A stretch of DNA of 64,000 bases, from NCBI GenBank assembly GCA_013399855.1, contig VXAY01001211.1, positions 1 to 64,000 of the forward strand. The letters are read 5' to 3'. Shown one piece after another: positions 38,601 through 52,300 of this stretch (its first letter is position 1; the number at the start of each line of letters is the position of its first letter). The stretch is from Oxyruncus cristatus. Its lineage: Eukaryota; Chordata; Aves; Passeriformes; Cotingidae. Both the position numbers and the translations under genes were made by a program. The notes beneath the pieces are model-generated. The model saw only the letters and a list, made by a program, of their open reading frames with translations. It did not search any database and was not told where the DNA came from.

Positions 38601-39639
38601 ATTTATAGAACATAGTAACTTCAGAAACCTTTAGAAAACTGAGTGTGGGATACCATATGAAATGATTGGGAAAACCAATTTGTTGTTTCCTCACTCTAAG
38701 TTCCTTGGTTTTGTGTTTCTCTATGTAGTGAGCAAAAAAAATGAAATGCCGATTTTGCCATCTTTATTTCACATCAGTGAACACTTACTGATATTAACTT
38801 TGGTGGTTATTCTAAGTGTTGTAATGACTTTAAATTGCACAGCTTAGGCTTAAAAAATAGCATCTCCACTTGTTCTTACCCTGATATGTTTCATCAGAAC
38901 TGTAGGTATGATTAAGGAAAAAAGCTAAAAATAAAATTCAGGAAACATATAGTTTATCACCCTCTGACTCTCTTACCCTTGAATGTTCAGTCTTGCAACA
39001 TATAGCTTCTCATGATTTTCTTAGATTTTGGCAGCATTGCAATGGGATTTTAATGTAAAAATGGCCTTGCTTCTTCTTTGCACACTACATTACTCTGCTC
39101 TCAATGGAGATTAAAGCATAACAACCTCAGTGTAGGACATAGCTTGCTGTTAAGAATTAGTGATAAATGCTGAGGATATATTATAGTATCAATACAAAAA
39201 TGGTTTGTAGTTGTTAGCAAGCTAGAAGCACTGTACAGTATCTGCATTTATATAGGAAGAACGTCATGGCAAGTACATAGGAATCCATTATCCTGCTCTT
39301 GTTAATGCTCTGAGTAGGAGCAAGGAACAACAGAAATGTTTCTTTTGCTCCAGAAATCCTTTTGACAAAATCAACAGCGAGTATCCTCTCAGCATAGACA
39401 TACAGCTCATAGCAAGAATGAAAATAAAGTGAAAAAGTGACAGGATATTTCACAGGTTACAGAAATAGAGAAATATAAGATATAAAAGTTGGGGGAAAAA
39501 ACAATGCTATATTGTCTTCCAGAGCTTCCTATGAGTTGCACCCAGAGTGTCTTGCACTAGTCTCTGAAGGCCTTATTCTCAGAAGGTATGTAGGCAATGA
39601 TGCCCTGCCTTCTCTTCCACTACTGGCAGTGCAGCATTC
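35691..39639. other. AT-rich anonymous sequence
   Basis: No gene or interspersed repeat is recognised; open frames are all under 90 codons. Confidence 0.5.
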
Positions 39640-40672
39640 TCTGTTGGGAGTCCCTGGCTGTGGAACTTCCTAGGAAGCTGTTTCAGGATAGAAAATATAA
39701 AGGAGACCAACTGAAGAGCAACACAATGGAATTCCAGCCACTCCAACCAGTGAGTCGGCTTCACCAGGGACCCAACTTAAATGTCTCTATGCGAACGCAG
39801 GTAGTACAGGGAATAAACAAGAGGAACTGGAGCTGTGCACATGCCTGCAGGTGTGTGCTCCTATTGGCATCAGAGAAATGTGGTGTGATGGCTTCTATGA
39901 CTGGAGTTGAAATGGAAGAATACAGACTCTTTAGGAAGGACAGGAAGGGAAGACAAGGGAGACAAGGAATTGTCATCCTATGTAAATGACCAACTGTAGT
40001 GCATGGAGCTCTGCCACAGACCGCTTGGATTAGGAGCCAACTGAGAGCCCATGGGTCAGGACTGAAGGGAGGGTAGGGACAACTGACATGCTGAGGGTCT
40101 GCTATGACCAGGAAGAATGATCAGATGAGTCTCTACAGACAAGGGAGCAACCTCACACTGACGAGTCCGGTCCCTGTGTGGAACTTCAACCACCGTAATG
40201 TCTGCTGGAGGGGCAACACAGGGCACAAGCAAACCAGAAGGTTCCTGGAATGTATTGATGATAGCACCCTTCTAAAAATGATAGAGAATCCAATGAGGAG
40301 AGGTGCTATACTGTATGTCCTTGTTCTTACCAACAAGGAGGGGCTGGTGGGGAATGTGAAACTCAAGGGCAGCTTTAGCTTCAGTGACCAGGAAATGGTG
40401 GAGTTCGAGATCCCCAGGGCAGTAAGGAGGGCACACACTCAGCTCACTACCTTGTACTTCAGAAGAGCAGAATTTGACCTCTTCATGAATCAACTTGGTA
40501 GTATACCATGAGAGAAAGACCTAGAAGGAAGAGGAGCCCAAGACATCTGGTTAATATTCAAGGATCACCTCCTCCAAGTTCAGGAGCAATGCATACCAAC
40601 AAAGAGAAGGTCAGGCAAAAATCATCTTCAAGGTCTTTTCCAACCTTTATGATTTTATTCCGTGATTCTACT
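39640..40672 (+). mobile_element. CR1 LINE with endonuclease region but no reverse transcriptase
   Basis: On the + strand this shows the CR1 ORF2 endonuclease: a QLKCLYANA-like start near 39775, IREMWCDGFYDWS at 39869-39907 (family ITETWWD, with the catalytic Glu kept), YRLFRKDRKGRQG, then after a frameshift an open frame 40104-40511 with WNFNHRNVCW (family GDFNHPDICW, the Asp lost), RRFLECIDD, LTNKEGLVG, SDQEMVEF (family SDHEMIEF, catalytic His changed to Gln) and RRAEFDLF. The linker continues as LEGRGAQDIWLIFKDHL to about 40617. It then jumps directly to the CR1 3' terminus (AAGGTCTTTTCCAACCTTTATGA plus tail). The reverse transcriptase and most of the 3' region are deleted. The 5' edge (39640-39770) is uncertain. 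Confidence 0.92.
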
Positions 40673-43600
40673 GTCTGTGAATACTAAGACTAAATTACGT
40701 CTAGGATTGTTCTGCAAAAACCTGGGCATCAGCCTGAGGTGCTTAAGTTAAGAACTGTCATCACTCTACTAACTTAATACTGTTAAAGTATAAGGATAGG
40801 TACCTTCAGTAGGCAATTATTATTCTAACAGATATTCATCACCCTCTAGAGAAATTTGTATTTATCAAATGCTTATGTGTTGAACCTACAGCAATTAAGA
40901 TCCCTAGACATAAGACTTAAAGTTAAATAGGTTGAATCTGAGTCAGGAAAATCTTTAAGAACTTTTAGGTACTGACTTTGCACAAATTAGATCAAGATAC
41001 ATGTGCTTCTCTTGGACTTGGGGCCAACATGCCAGCCCTCAAAGTCAACTCTTACTTTTCCAGCTGAAAATGGTCAGTCAAAATCATTTGAATATGTTTC
41101 TAAGTAGGAACCAAACAGAGTTTGCACTATAGAGATGAATCATATTTTTGTCTATAGCTGCATTTTCACAGAGTTAAATTATGAGTCCAAGTGAACTTGG
41201 GATAAGTAAAAGCAATGAAATAGATCTTTGATTAAGATGCCATCAAAGACAAGGGAGGCTGAATTTGAACTTCAGAGAGCTTTGAATCAGGATCTTTTGG
41301 CTACACTGGCATCTTATAATTGACTAGAGGTGGAATTTGCTTTGCTTCCCCCCATGATGGCCAGGTAAGAAAATCCAGATGGCTGCTGAGGGAGATGCTA
41401 ACAGGGAAGAGCTCCTTTGCCCATGTTGTAAGCCATCTACAGTGCAATAGCTATATGTTAGTGCATTTCTGTGCCTGCACTATTAAGCCCTACTTCCCTA
41501 GGGGACTCCAATGGCTTTAGGACTGAACAATATTTACAATACAAGGGGTAATACTGGGTGTTACATTGATGCAACTGGCAATTGTTCTGGGATCTTCACC
41601 CTGGAGCACTGAAACCAACCTGTGGGAAGAGTATTTTTTAAACAGGCTAAGAGAAGAACTTGATTTATTTTAAATTTTATAGCAAGTACACATATAAAAT
41701 ATTTTGTTTACAGTTCCCCCCCATGAGGAGCAAGGTGATGAGACAAATGTTATCCCCAAACATTCATAAAAAAGTTATTATTACCCAGCAATAAAAGGCT
41801 CAAACATGACTAGCATTGAAATCCAGCTATTAAGAGTCATATATTGTTCTTACTGCTTTGTTCCTCCCTTTCCATAGGCATCAGTAAATAAATCTCAGAA
41901 ATTAGAGGTGTAAAAGATCTATTGCATGTTCAGAGATGGCTTAAGTTGATGTTGTGTGAAAGAGGCTGAAGAAATAGACTTTATTCTTATAAAATGGTTT
42001 GATAGGGGAGGAGATGTAAGAACAACTCCTTCCTCACCATAAAATTTAATCACATATACGACACAAGCAGACACTTGCGCAAAATACATTGTTGACACCT
42101 CCAACTTGTTGGCGGTATCACTGGCTCAGCCTTAATGATCACTGAAGAAAAGTTTTGCTGTAAAATGTAAATATGTGCATGGATAAAAAGCAAGAGGGAC
42201 CAGGGATTTAGCTGCTTCTGCTGAAAGGAAACAAGCAAACGTTAATGTTGCAGGGATGAGCTACACCATTTGATGACACAGTACAGGTTACTTAGCGTGC
42301 TGCAACGATCCAGTTCTAGGAAATAGGAACATTTTAGGAGCTACAAGCTCCCATAGGTAGCTTTCTGTGGTGGACACCCTAATCTTTAATTCTTCATATA
42401 TATTAATACTTTTGTGATTTTGGAAGATTGCTGGAACTACTTTCATAAAGGCTTGTGAGAGCAAAAGCAGATATAGGTCAATGGAGGCAGAGATAGCTGA
42501 GAAGTTGAATAGCACCGTATCCTTCCACCAACAGAGAAGCTGAGGTTATATAAGCACCACAGAAAAGGGAGCCAAAGGGCAAATGTGCTCACCCTGTGAC
42601 GCTACCCACTTCCCAAGATCTTGTAGATTATTTAGAGGCACAACTCAGTTGTACAATTCCAGGAGGGCAATAGAGCAAAGAGGAACAACCCTAACCATTA
42701 TAACTGAATCCTGAGGAAAAGCAACATAATTTTTGAATCATAGTAAGGTTAGAAGAAAGCCTAAAATATAGCAATAGCTGTATCCAAGCGACACAACTGG
42801 AAAACCTGTGAAATGTCCTTTGCATAAAGAGGTAACACTCTCAGCGATTCCTTCCACAGCCATTTCAAAGCATGGAGTATATGAATATTGTCTCTGTAAT
42901 GTTCAACAGGAAAAAGTTTCTCTGCAGCTAAATATATTCTTGTCTGGAACAGCGGAACTTTTGAGGAAAGGAAAGAATAAGACAGAAAAAAAAGGTGGAA
43001 GACTCCATCCTGGGTAAGATTTATGCATGCAGATACGAATATCTGAACCTAAGCTGCTTGTCTAGAAAGTCTTTATAGTGATTAGAGAGAATTAGGCACT
43101 TTGGAGATATGACTCAGCTCCTTCTAAGGTAAATGGAAAAAATATCTCAAATGAACAATGCTCCAAAAATTCCTGTCTTTCCACTGTGCATAAAAAGAAT
43201 CTAGGGAAGTAAACCTATGAATCTACATCTGTAGATATCTAAGTCTGTAACATAACAATTCTTGCTCAAGGTTTTATGAATCAAAGTCACAGATGAGATC
43301 AGAGTTCAACTTTCCATCCACTCATCCTTCCAGCTGGCATCCTCTTTTATATTTCTGTTAAGGGTTATTATTTTAGGTTATCCCAGGTAAAAAGTAGAGA
43401 GGCAAAAAAAGAAGTATAACTAATAATTTTAGATGGATGGGTATGTAAAGAAAATTTAGTTGAGAATTTTTCATTTATTTTTCCACCAATCCATGTAATT
43501 GTTTGAACATTTTGCTCTACCAAACTTGTAAAATAGATTTTCTCTCTGACAAAGATGGAATCTTTGCTAGGCTTTGCTACAAAATGCATCGACCTCTGAA

Positions 43601-44416
43601 TAATGATGTTTGTTTTCATGTAACTCTGATCAATCTGGAAAAAGAAATCGAGAATAAAATTCAATTTTCTGCAAATACCAACAAAAACCCATCCACCACT
43701 TCAATCCATTTCAGTATCTATTTTGTTTATACTAAATAAGGAGCTCATTTAGTGCTGACAGAAATTAGCAAAGGTTTCCTGAGCACTTCATTGTAATTTG
43801 GATCAACCCTGTGGGTCCAATCCATCTTCTGTTAAACTAATTGGAAAGACTCCTTTTGAGTGAGAATTGGATCAGACAATTGGATAGAAGAGGAAGAATT
43901 AACAACTGTGCCATTCTGTGCATTATTCTTCTGCCATATCTTCCGCTGGTTCAATTAAATTTGTATTAATCTTGTGAAACATGTTGAACTATGTTACACA
44001 GTCAAGATGTTCAACCTCACTGAAAGATTCTGATACATTTAATCCTTGGAATTTGGGAGTTAGCACTACAGTTGTTCAACTCCCCAAAATGAGAAGTATA
44101 TGCTCCTGAACAGATGAAGTAACATTTTGATGACAGTGGAGAGCAGAATGAGGTGAATTCCAGAAACATTTTGTATGCTCATTTTCCCTTTATTCAGGAT
44201 TTGTCACTTAATAACAAAGTCGTTGCCAGGAATCCAGCACAAGGTCCTGGAGGAATTTCAAGTTCCTGATTAGAAGCAGTAGCTCTACTCATGCCAGTAG
44301 GTATCAATTATTTGCTGCCAATTCAACCCTGAAATATCCACAAGACAGGGAGCCAAATTGTGTTCTTTAGGTTTTGTAACTCATGTTACAATAAGGAGGA
44401 GGTGATAATTAACATG
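40673..44416. other. AT-rich anonymous sequence
   Basis: No gene or interspersed repeat recognised. Confidence 0.5.
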
Positions 44417-44523
44417 GTTTTTTTTTATTTGGTTGTTTGTTTGGGGTTTTTTTGTTTGTTTCTGGTTTTATCTTCATTTTTATTTTATTTTAGTTTTTTG
44501 TTGGTTTGTTTTTTTTTTCTAGT
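44417..44523. repeat. T/G-rich low-complexity tract
   Basis: Degenerate GTTT/GGTTT units with T homopolymers. The hydrophobic Phe/Leu/Val open frame across it is a composition artefact. Confidence 0.85.
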
Positions 44524-46277
44524 TTATGTTGATATTGGTCAATTAGAAAGAGAGAGTAGACCAAACTTGGAAGGCCCTTGTGAGTGGCAAGTACTTCTTT
44601 CCACTCTGGAGATCTGAGAGATAAGCTTTGATAATATTTAGGGAAAATAAATGAATTATTTAACAGCATGTCCATTGTCTCAAAGGGGACTACAGATATC
44701 CTAATGGAACATATATTGCTGTGCCATGAGTATTTTACAAGCTCTCTGCTGTTGCTTTACCTCTATCCCGTATCTCTCTACCTGGGAGGTCTTCATGCAG
44801 TCATGCAATGAGAGGTCCAAGCTCCTTTTGGTGGCTGGAGAACCATGTTTAATCTCCAGGTTGGAACCAGCTATGAAGATCTTATAGCTCTGAAGACTCT
44901 AGACACACTTTTAAAACAAATATGAGCCCTGTTTGACTTTCGGAGAAAAGTCTGTGACATTTATGTCTCAGAAAACACTTCAAATATCATTTATTCTTTA
45001 GTGACAAATAAAATATCTGCTTGGAATTCAGTCTCTTCAGCCCTAAAGAAAGCATCCAAACTCCTCAGGCCTAAAGTGCACTTGAATTTCAACTAGCACT
45101 TGGAAAAGTCTTTAAAGTGTCCTGTGATCTTTCTGCTTATCTCTCATCAGGGTATGCTGAAATTATCCATACACCTAGTGGGCCATTTGCCTCTCACATA
45201 TGTCAGTGTCCCTGGACACTTGCCTAGGAAGAAAAAGGTGCAGGTCCTTCACAGTGAGAGGGATTTGGATCTAGAGGTCCATACGCCAAGAGAGCTTCCT
45301 AATCATGGGGTTTCTTTAAGACATTCTTTATAACCTTTTACAAAGAATTGCAGTTAGCAGCGAGAAACTCCGTGACACAGAAGGACGAGATAAAAATCTC
45401 CAGTCTTGTGTTTGGGATGTTTCCTTATGCAGAAACCAAAATGTTGTTCTACTTCTGTCTTGGTTTTCCTCAGACTTAATCTTATGATTAAAAAAATGTG
45501 TAAAGATTTGCTAATGAAAAGTGTGCAAAGTTCTTTGAAAGTCTGTATTGCGCCATGTGCTCCCTCCTTAGACCTTTTCAAACAATGTCGGATGGATCAG
45601 GGCCAGAACACACCTCCTGCATGGTGGAATGATTGCACTGCCATACAAACTTCTAATTGATGCACCAAGCTGACCTACCGTATCACTGGAAAGAGGAGCT
45701 AATGAATTTGGCATTTACATTGTTTCCTGGATACCTTCAGAGATGCTGTTAAATCTGTCAGAAGAGGGACAAAGCTTAAAATATGTTCAGAAACAGCCTG
45801 AGGGCAAAACTTGGATGGCGTAAAAAACCAAGAATGCCAGATCCCACTCTGCAGGACAGGTTTCAAATCAATTGCTCTGATTCTTTAGATCCTCTGTAGA
45901 GAAAATGGAAGACTTTACCTCGCTTGAGTTCTGCAAGTGCAATTCTAAGTATCACAGCAGGAGAGATGTTCTGCTGCTGTTGCATGAGGGGTCAGCTAAG
46001 GTCAGAAATGCCGTTGCTTCATCAATGCTAACAAACCGCAGTGGTTGGAAGATCATTTTTAGGTTTGTAATTCAGACTCCAGCTTGAACTGAGTAATCCC
46101 AGTTTATTGTAACTAGGAGCATACTACAAAGATAAACTTTTCTCTCCTCACCTTTTGTTGAGAAAGGAGGGAAGCAGAGCCAAGTGTATTTATGGCAAGC
46201 CCTTTGCTTATGTTGTGATTTATGGGATAAGTATTTGGACCTCAGTTGTCAACAGCTGTATTTTGGAGCTCCCAAAT
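44524..46277. other. Anonymous sequence
   Basis: Slightly less AT-rich than average, but no gene or repeat is recognised. Open frames at 45100-45333 and 45406-45660 are unassigned. Confidence 0.45.
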
Positions 46278-46320
46278 ATTCAAGAATATTCAGAACATTC
46301 AAGAATATTCAGAATATTCT
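46278..46320. promoter_or_regulatory. Heat-shock-element-like array on a 19-bp tandem duplication
   Basis: A 19-bp unit (ATTCAAGAATATTCAGAAC/T) occurs twice head to tail, at 46278-46296 and 46297-46315. It produces alternating GAA/TTC pentamers: TTCaaGAAtaTTC at 46279-46291 and GAAcaTTCaaGAAtaTTC at 46293-46310. The second is a perfect four-unit heat-shock element by the nGAAn rule; a further GAAtaTTC follows at 46312-46319. In known biology such sites bind HSF1/HSF2 trimers. No adjacent gene is recognised, so function is inference only. Confidence 0.55.
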
Positions 46321-49300
46321 GAGGATATTAGGAAATAGGCAGTCAGCCAAAGCGAGGTATACTGGTGACAGGTGTTATTCAAATACATACTGAGAGTTAA
46401 TCTGTGCTCTCAGGAACACATTCTTTATTGGGAAGGAGGAAACTGAGGCAGAAAGGAATAAGGTTTTTTTCTGCTTTGAATAGAATCAGGACTGGATCTC
46501 AGTGTACCTACAACCAGCCTGAAGACACTATTTATTACAATACAATACTTCCACGCCTTGATAAAAATAATTCTGTGTATAAAATGTGGGCAGGTGTGAA
46601 TGCAATGTGTCAATAGAGTCCAAAAGGCATCTAGTTTGTCACTTGGTTGTTTAAATTAGCTCCAATTTTTGCTCCAATGGAAAAAAAAAAAACAAATCAA
46701 AATGTTTCAAATAAGAGGTGGAAACACGGCATTTTTCCGGCAGCTAACCATTTCCACCAATCATCAGTAGATATGAGTACAAGAAGACAACAGTTGACAA
46801 GGAAATGTCAGCATACAACAGATCAGAGCCATGATGTTAATTTACCTGTATGTGTACATACATGTATATGTGTCTACTTAAAGCATTTTACCTAGGTTTG
46901 AGTCTCTCAAACAAATGTTTGTTCTGTTAGGTTTCTTTTGAGGCTATGTAGGAAATTCTGATTTGATGCTGAAAGACCATCAGGAGATTAACTGGCTTTC
47001 TTGTCCCTTGCCTCTTCCCAGAATCTTCTGATACTCCAGAAACGCAGGAGAAAATGGAGTGAAAAAGCCTTAACACAAATGCCAAGCGAGTTCCTTTGAG
47101 GGTAAGCAGCTAATTAGATTAAGTGTTTTAACTCTGACCTATATATATAAATATATATAAAAAGTCACAGAATTTTATCATCTCTAAAACGCAAAGGGCC
47201 AGAAGCTGAGCTTTACAGTATTAATACCACTGTCATCGCTACTAGCTTTCATGTTTTATCTTAATGGGAAGACCTGTCTCTTTCTGTCAACCAGGATCTG
47301 TCAGCACTATGTTATTATGTCTGTTATTATTCAGAAACTTCTTTTCCAGTGTTAACTGATTTTTACCAACCTCAGTTACATAATGTAATTGTATCAGAGC
47401 AGAGATGCAGTGTTTGGAGAAGGATGGGGTGGAGAGCTTATTTTTCCTGATATCCAGTTGATTCAACTTGGAGTTTAAAAAAGACAGACCGAGGTATTGC
47501 TTAATTTCTACTTGCACATGAAAAAAACGAGAAGAAAGAGGGCCTGTGAGGAGGCAGAAAAATCAGCAAAAGGATAAATCTAGCAGATATGCAGTAAAAT
47601 AGAAGGAAATTTAAAAAAAGAAGAGAGAAGGACTTGAGGGTATACCTATACACCATAATAATTGCTGAACACTGTCCTTTGTGTTTGAGATAGAGACGGA
47701 AAACACACCAAAAAAATCAAATTTATTTTTAATTGATCCCAAATGATTTTGTTTCCAGTTTGACTTGTCAAAACACAAAGAATCTTGCAGGTTTTTTTAT
47801 GCTTTTTGCATTTTTTTACAGTGAATGTATTCAGTCTAAATATAAAATTTCCCCTAAAAAAAAAAAAAAAAAGAAATTCAAGTGTTTCATTTGTAAAATT
47901 TCACATTGCATCACTAAAATTAGTGATTTGTGGCAAGTTATATACAATCTTAGATTGCATTATTGGAGGATGAAAACCTAGAAGATTTTTTTTCTTTTAC
48001 TCCATGTCTTATTCTAGTCCCTGCTCAGGGATTTATAAAATGTTTCATTTTTGGATATCGGAGATAAAGGGGGAAAATGGTTTCCAAAAGGGCGCTGCTT
48101 CCTCAGCAATGAAGGGTGCATCATGAAATACCTTGAAGCTTTGATGACATTCCCCAATGTGGTGACTGTCAAAGCTGAGTTGGTGCATGGGTAGGAGGAT
48201 GAAATAATTTCTCACTACCATAGGTCATTGAAAGAGCCCTTATCACTTTGTATATATACATTATCATACATTCTTAAACCTCTTTTCTATGCATTGGCAG
48301 AGCTTGCTGGCTGAGAAAGAGGTTACCAAGGTCCCTTTCAAAGAACAGTCCAGTAAGTAGATTCTTTCTTGATTGGCTTGTGCTTCTTTTTTGAAGACAT
48401 TTGCTAAATGCTACTGACTGTGCTTGTATTTTCAGATTCTCAGTCTTCTTAGACTGCCAGTTCTTTCATCTAAAAGCATTTGAAAAATAGGATTTTACTT
48501 GTTCAACATGGTAGAGGAGAAGAAATAAATAGATTGAAACTGTCAATAACCATGGGAAAAAGCAAGAAGCTCTGTTAAGTAGACATTGCCTCAGAACTTG
48601 CCTGGATGCTCTTGCGGTAGTTGTCTCAAAGCACTGAAAATTCATATAAAAAATAAAAATTAATTTTACAGGTGACTAAACCAACTTTTAGGAATAAAAA
48701 GAAAAAGGAAGTAGTTAAAAAGCAAACCTCATGACCAGGGCTGTGTTTTTGAAAAAGACAGCTGCATAACCATATGCCTGTACTTAGTATTACACCTACC
48801 CACTACTGTGTTCCTGTGTCCTGGATAAATGCAGAGAGCCCCTCTTTGGTGTCACTGCAGGCAATGTGAAGCAGTGACACATCAGGCGTCACACTTCAGG
48901 ATATCTCCATTCAAAGTCTGCACTTGGTTTGTTTTCCTGTAGCTTCTCCCTAAAACTGTGGTACCAGTGAACAATAACAACAGCAGGAGCCATAGAAAAA
49001 CCAGCACCAGCCATAAGCTTTTGAAGACCTGCTGTGAGTTATGATGTGAGAATATGGAAACCAAACAACTCAAGGATGATCAGGACTCTTCATCAGACTT
49101 GCAGCATTGTAGAATAACAGGAGATGAGGGTATGACAGAATAAGTGTTACTCTATCTTGATGATTGAAATACCTACTGCCTAGTCGTGGAAAATCATACC
49201 AAAAAAAGGTATATTTACAAATAAATATGTTAAGATTCAGTTCCACTTTTAGTTTATTTTAAAAGTTTGTAAAGTTTTGCCAAGCTAACTTAGAAGCAGT

Positions 49301-52300
49301 GTTAGGTTTAACATAACATTGAATATAAGTTAGACCTGAAAACAGATTTTATTTTTAAGACAGCAAGAGCTAGAAGAGCAAATTGTGTACTCTGCCTTTG
49401 AACAATTCATTGAACTTCTGTGTTCAGTCTAACATCATGACACTCTGAATATTTGTTTTTTTCCTTGGATTAAAAAAGAAATATAATGGTTAGGGTAACT
49501 GCTGTGATAGAGATTGAAGATAACAGAGCTCTGTCTGGGAGGCTGAAATGGCCACTTTCTTCAGCTTTGGTAAAATGCATCCTTCATCCTTTAGTCAAGC
49601 CACTGGTGGGAGTGGTCCACAGTAGGCTGCCATATGAAACAGCAATCACAGCATGTAGGTGCTGGGCAAGGCAGCATCTACTGTGCATCGTGGAAAAAAC
49701 ACTGTGATTGCCATGGTGAGTAGACGGTGTGAGACTAGGATTTAAGGGGTAAAATATGTGCTGTACCACAGGTTTCCTGTGTAATGTTGGGGGAATATTT
49801 TGCTTTTCAGGAGCGGTGTCTTCATTAATTAAAGACAATTCTGCTCCTCGGGAGTGTTGTAAAGAAATATAAAAAGATAACTTGTCTATGGTACTATGGC
49901 TATTAGTGTTATTTTCATGTAATTACAGTGAATGAAGTTGATGACAGATTTTCTGTTCAAAAAACAATGGGTGTGAAACCAAATGAAATTAGAATAAGAA
50001 CATTTTACTGTGTTAGGAAATGAGTCTTTGTACAACCAGTGCTTGGAATACATTAATTTCTGGAGTTTTCTAGAAGGCAGAGTAAAAGAGTAGAAGGATT
50101 GAGACTCAGGAGAAATTCCAAGACACAGTAGCGTTTTCAAAAAACTTGAAAACAAGCCTCTCATTTGTCCAAGGAGAGGTGGCACCATGTAGATACAATT
50201 ATTAGAGTAAAAGAGAAAGTTATATAAAATTTGTAAAACAAGGGTAAATTAATTGACTTTCTGTTCTAGAGGGAGACAAAATTGTCTCAAATCCTATGGA
50301 AAGTGATGGCATTTTGAATGGAAGTCATATGACTTTCTCAGTAATGATGGAATCAATGAACTATTGGAAAGTTTCACTGAAATTCGTATACTCCAGGTTT
50401 ACTTGTGACTGAAACAATTAACTCTGTCAAGAAAACAAAAGGGAATAAGAAGTCTTTGTAAAAATCCACTACATATCTTGGTGCCCTTGTTTGACAGGGG
50501 TACCAGCATCCTTCCTTCCTTACTGTTTACCTGAAATGAGAATAAGACAAAATATGACCAAATTCCTGGCTCCAACTGTTCTGGCATAAATGGCAGAAAT
50601 AGTAAAACTAGATCATAGTTTGATGCTAATGAACTTCAAGAGTAAATTATTGACCTGGTGGAACTAGGAAACAAAAAATGACGCGTCATCATTATAGGTT
50701 GTTCTCTGATTCAAAAACTCCAGACATTTAGGCTTAGGTCTTTGCAGCACTGAACTAGCACCTAACCTGACTGAAATCTGTGTAAATTAAAGTATGAAGA
50801 GGAGACATTGTGTCTTTCAGTCTTGCAGTCGGTAAGCACCTGTAATTCCAGCTGGAACTGTAGAAAGTACAATCTGTTCACAATTGGGACCTGCACCTGC
50901 CTCAATATTTTCAGTTTGTGGCCTAGACCTTGGGGACCAAATCTTCTCTCAAATTTCCTCTGTAAGGTTATGATTTTAAGAAAACAATGTACTGTGAAAA
51001 AAATTTACTTGATATCTATTTAATTAATTCAATACTCATTCAATAGACTGACCAAACGCTGAGAAACAGAGCAATGGAAAATTGCAGGCTGAAACAAGAA
51101 ACTCCCATTGTGTCTAGGAAGCTAAAACCTCTATCAAGATAAAGGGACAATGACTGCATCTCTCACCTTAAAGCCATCTTTTAAAAAGTCTTTGTGATAA
51201 ACACTAGAAGATAAATAGAGGCAAACCTGCAGTTTCCCCTTGACACTTCAAGTTCTCTTTACTATCAAGGCCTCATATCCAACGATGTAAATGCTGCTGT
51301 AAATGAATGTTCACTCACCCTCTCTGGAAAAGGTATTCGAAGCAGAGAAAAAACTAAACCAGGAGTTGGTTAAGATTTATACATCATGGTGAGGCAGAAA
51401 CTGAATATGTCCTTCAGAAAGAGTTCCCTGTTGTTTAGTACATTTTGATTGTATAAAAAGAAAGCAAAAGTTCAAAGGAAAGACATTTCCTTTTTGTTGT
51501 TTTGTCATAACACATTACTGAATTTTCATGAAAGCATAATATTGTAAAGCCTTTTCTCCTCTTTATTTTTTTTTTATTTTTATTTTTAGGAAAGTATATT
51601 CTTTCAGAAGTTATTCTTTTGGTCCTTATGATAATATTTTCTTTTTTACTATAACTATTACAGGACAGTGCTGTTGTCAGGAGTCTAATGTATTAAAATT
51701 GTATTCAGGATTTAACATTTTACGGTTCGTGTTTTCAAACTCTAACAACATCTGTACCCAGCACCCTACTGGTAAATATATTTTCTTTGATCATTGCAGC
51801 ATTACTGATTTGAGTGATAAATATTACATCAACAAATACTTTTGCTTTTGTTAACTCAGTATGAGTTTTTCAAAAAAGAGACAGTTTCTTTAAGGCCAAA
51901 CAATTTAATTTTTTTTTTTGTACTCTGTATTTTGATTTTTATTTTGGGCTGTGTTTTCACCACTTACATGGTTTTTACATCCAGAGTATCAGGAAGAGAT
52001 GGAATTTTTGAAAAGGAATGCATCTGGAACATAAACGATTTTGGCTTACCAGAAGTGGAAGGAATAATATTTAATGTCACATTTAATAACATTTGTTCCC
52101 TGTTGTTCAAGTGGAATCTGTTACCCAGGACTCTGTGGGCAGATACAGGTGGTATGAGAGTCAAGATTTTCTCTATAGTAAAAATTGACTTACATTATGG
52201 ATCTTTTTCTTTGAAGAAAGGATGAAAGTAAAAATGTATATTCCAGGAAAGGTAAGTCTCCCAGAGAATATTTGTGGCCTGCACCTGCCCACATCTCTGG

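Noticed and set aside
40133..40493. Minus-strand frames opposite the endonuclease
   Set aside because: Antisense shadows of the CR1 endonuclease frame at 40104-40511.
49486..49810. Short frame, then ATG|GTGAGT donor-like and TGCTTTTCAG acceptor-like sites
   Set aside because: The frame stops at about 49707, before the donor, and the implied intron would be only 95 bp; no protein family is recognised.
51842..52225. 127-codon frame with one hydrophobic segment
   Set aside because: It starts at a non-ATG codon in T-rich DNA, with no known domain; kept only as a note.
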